From positions 372,001-436,000 of the forward strand of contig CP060768.1 in assembly GCA_023205875.1 (NCBI GenBank): a stretch of 64,000 bases of DNA, read 5' to 3'. The stretch comes from Chloropicon primus (Eukaryota > Chlorophyta > Chloropicophyceae > Chloropicales > Chloropicaceae). Positions within the stretch are counted from its first letter, which is position 1. Each line of letters opens with the position of its first letter. Under the pieces are notes generated by a model. It made no database searches. It was not told where the DNA came from and saw only the letters and a program-made list of their open reading frames with translations. A program made the translations under genes and the position numbers. Positions 63,010-64,000 of this stretch are shown here, one piece after another.

Positions 63010-64000
63010 TGTTGGAGGTTTTCCCCTGTTGGTGGGATTCCAGTGTATACCAGTTTGGTCACACCCAAAGGACAACCCACAAAACGTTTTCTCGTTCTCA
63101 CTTGCTGGACAAGGCACTGGTAAAAAAACTAGCCTCGCGAGAGGAAGGGAGGAGGACGCCGAGTGAAACCCTAGCAGTCATGGCGCGATCAGGGAAGCGC
63201 CGTAAGAAAAAGGAGAAGCAGGGGAGTGGCTCGACGAGTTCCACAAGGAGGTCGCACTCTGGCGAGAGTCATGCTCAGGGCGCTTCGAAGTCGGGGCAGG
63301 AGTCTCCGACGACGGAGCCGTTACGTCGGTTCTGGAATCAGGGCTTGCAGTTGCTCTACTCGTTGTGCCTGCTTCCTATCGCGGACGACCCCGCCTCTGC
63401 GGGTGAGGGTTCGAGCACGCCTCGCAAGAAGCGGGGGCGGAAGCGGAAGGAGAAGCCGCTGGACGACCCCGCCTCTGCTTTCGAGGAGGGTTCGAGCACG
63501 CCTCGCAAGAAGCGGGGGGGGAAGCGGAAGGGGAAGCCGCCGGAGGCGGCTTCCTCTGCGGGTGAGAGTTCGAGCTCGTCAGGCAAGCCTCGCAAGAAGC
63601 CTCGCAAGAAGGGCAAGAAGAAGAACAAGAAGAAGGGTAAGAAGAAGAAGAACAAGAGGGGGAAGAAAGCAGGGAAGCAGCCGGGTGGCTTGGCGGACGA
63701 CAGCGTGAAGAAGACCTGGTTCTCATCGATCAAGAGAGAACTTGAAGAGGTAAAGTGTCCGAAGACGGGATGGAGGTCGTGCTTGAACCTTCCAGAAGAT
63801 TCTGTGGTATCCGTCGAGACATTGCAGTCGCCCGCCAAAAGGAAGAGGGGCAGAAACTGAAGACCTCCAAGCTATTGTCGGAGCGAACGGTGATACGGAC
63901 GAGGAAGCTGAGGATGCGCTTGAACCCTGAGCAGGCGAAGTGCCTTTGCAACTGGATGGGAGCTGCGCGTTTCACATACAACAAGTGTTTGGAGGCGGTC
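63010..64000 (+). mobile_element. Fanzor element, copy 2, cut by window end
   Basis: Starts TGTTGGAGGTTTTCCCCTG and matches copy 1 (29185 downward) through CTCACTTGCTGGACAAGGC. A 35-45 bp block then differs between the copies, and similarity resumes at GAGTGAAACCCTAGCAGTCATG and continues to the window end. The flank upstream (62730-63009) is the 5' region of the SAP gene. Orientation is opposite to copy 1, 34 kb apart. Confidence 0.9.
63180..64000 (+). pseudogene. Fanzor RNA-guided nuclease, copy 2, 3' partial with one frame break
   Basis: ATG 63180. The N-terminal basic, disordered region is the same as in copy 1 apart from two small indels within repeats (one Arg fewer after SPTTE, and KRKGK for KRKRKGK). 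The frame breaks at a G-run of four (63847-63850) where copy 1 has five; beyond it the DNA continues to match copy 1 (RTRKLRMRLNPEQ region) to the window end. All later domains lie outside. As other G-run breaks occur in this window, a consensus error is possible and the gene may be intact. Confidence 0.85.

Overview
This is nuclear DNA of a unicellular eukaryote, most likely a flagellated alga. Genes are monocistronic and compact. Introns, where present, are short (about 70-245 bp), with GT-AG ends and polypyrimidine tracts. The proteins are typically eukaryotic: SF3B1, NSE4, SEC20, GET3, uS15, clathrin light chain, THUMPD1 and ADAT1. An LRRC9 orthologue points to a flagellum. A calcium-dependent protein kinase, a probable organelle-targeted DnaJ-type zinc-finger protein and an F-box protein with CPWD-type ankyrin-like repeats fit an alga. 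Multi-pass cyclases plus a Fanzor resemble what is known from cryptophytes such as Guillardia, but this assignment is an inference; no species marker was searched.

Layout. 0-2.6 kb: 3' part of a two-catalytic-domain, multi-pass nucleotide cyclase. 2.6-8.7 kb: tandem array of three near-identical secreted serine beta-lactamase-like hydrolases on a ~1.96-kb unit; the third copy is frame-broken and a remnant of a fourth upstream region follows. 9.3-26.5 kb: 2OG-Fe(II) dioxygenase, an unknown type II membrane protein, SF3B1, LRRC9, a coiled-coil protein, ETF-alpha and a PLD-family protein. 26.8-29.2 kb: Fanzor (eukaryotic TnpB-like) element. 29.4-43.9 kb: NSE4, a second cyclase, CDPK, a WD40 protein, SEC20, a small secreted protein, a trans-sulfuration PLP enzyme, a catechol-type O-methyltransferase, a cytochrome b5 protein and an F-box/ankyrin-like protein. 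44.0-45.8 kb: a large, essentially identical inverted repeat, then an intron-containing tRNA-Cys. 46.0-62.7 kb: THUMPD1/TAN1, uS15, ADAT1-like, DnaJ-type zinc finger, thioredoxin-like, an unknown protein, clathrin light chain, S-formylglutathione hydrolase, GET3, a phytase-esterase-like membrane protein, WDR20 and a SAP-domain protein. 63.0-64.0 kb: a second Fanzor copy in the opposite orientation, cut by the window end.

The most notable items are the Fanzor pair (recent mobility, a proline at the canonical RuvC glutamate position), the beta-lactamase-like array with clustered differences, the 365-bp inverted repeat, and the short-intron tRNA-Cys. Genes mostly alternate strand, giving repeated head-to-head pairs (about 440-925 bp apart) and tail-to-tail pairs (about 40-185 bp apart), so shared promoters and overlapping 3' ends are likely. 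Several frame breaks fall in G-runs and may be consensus errors rather than true mutations; this caution applies to the beta-lactamase copy 3, Fanzor copy 2 and the O-methyltransferase N-terminus.
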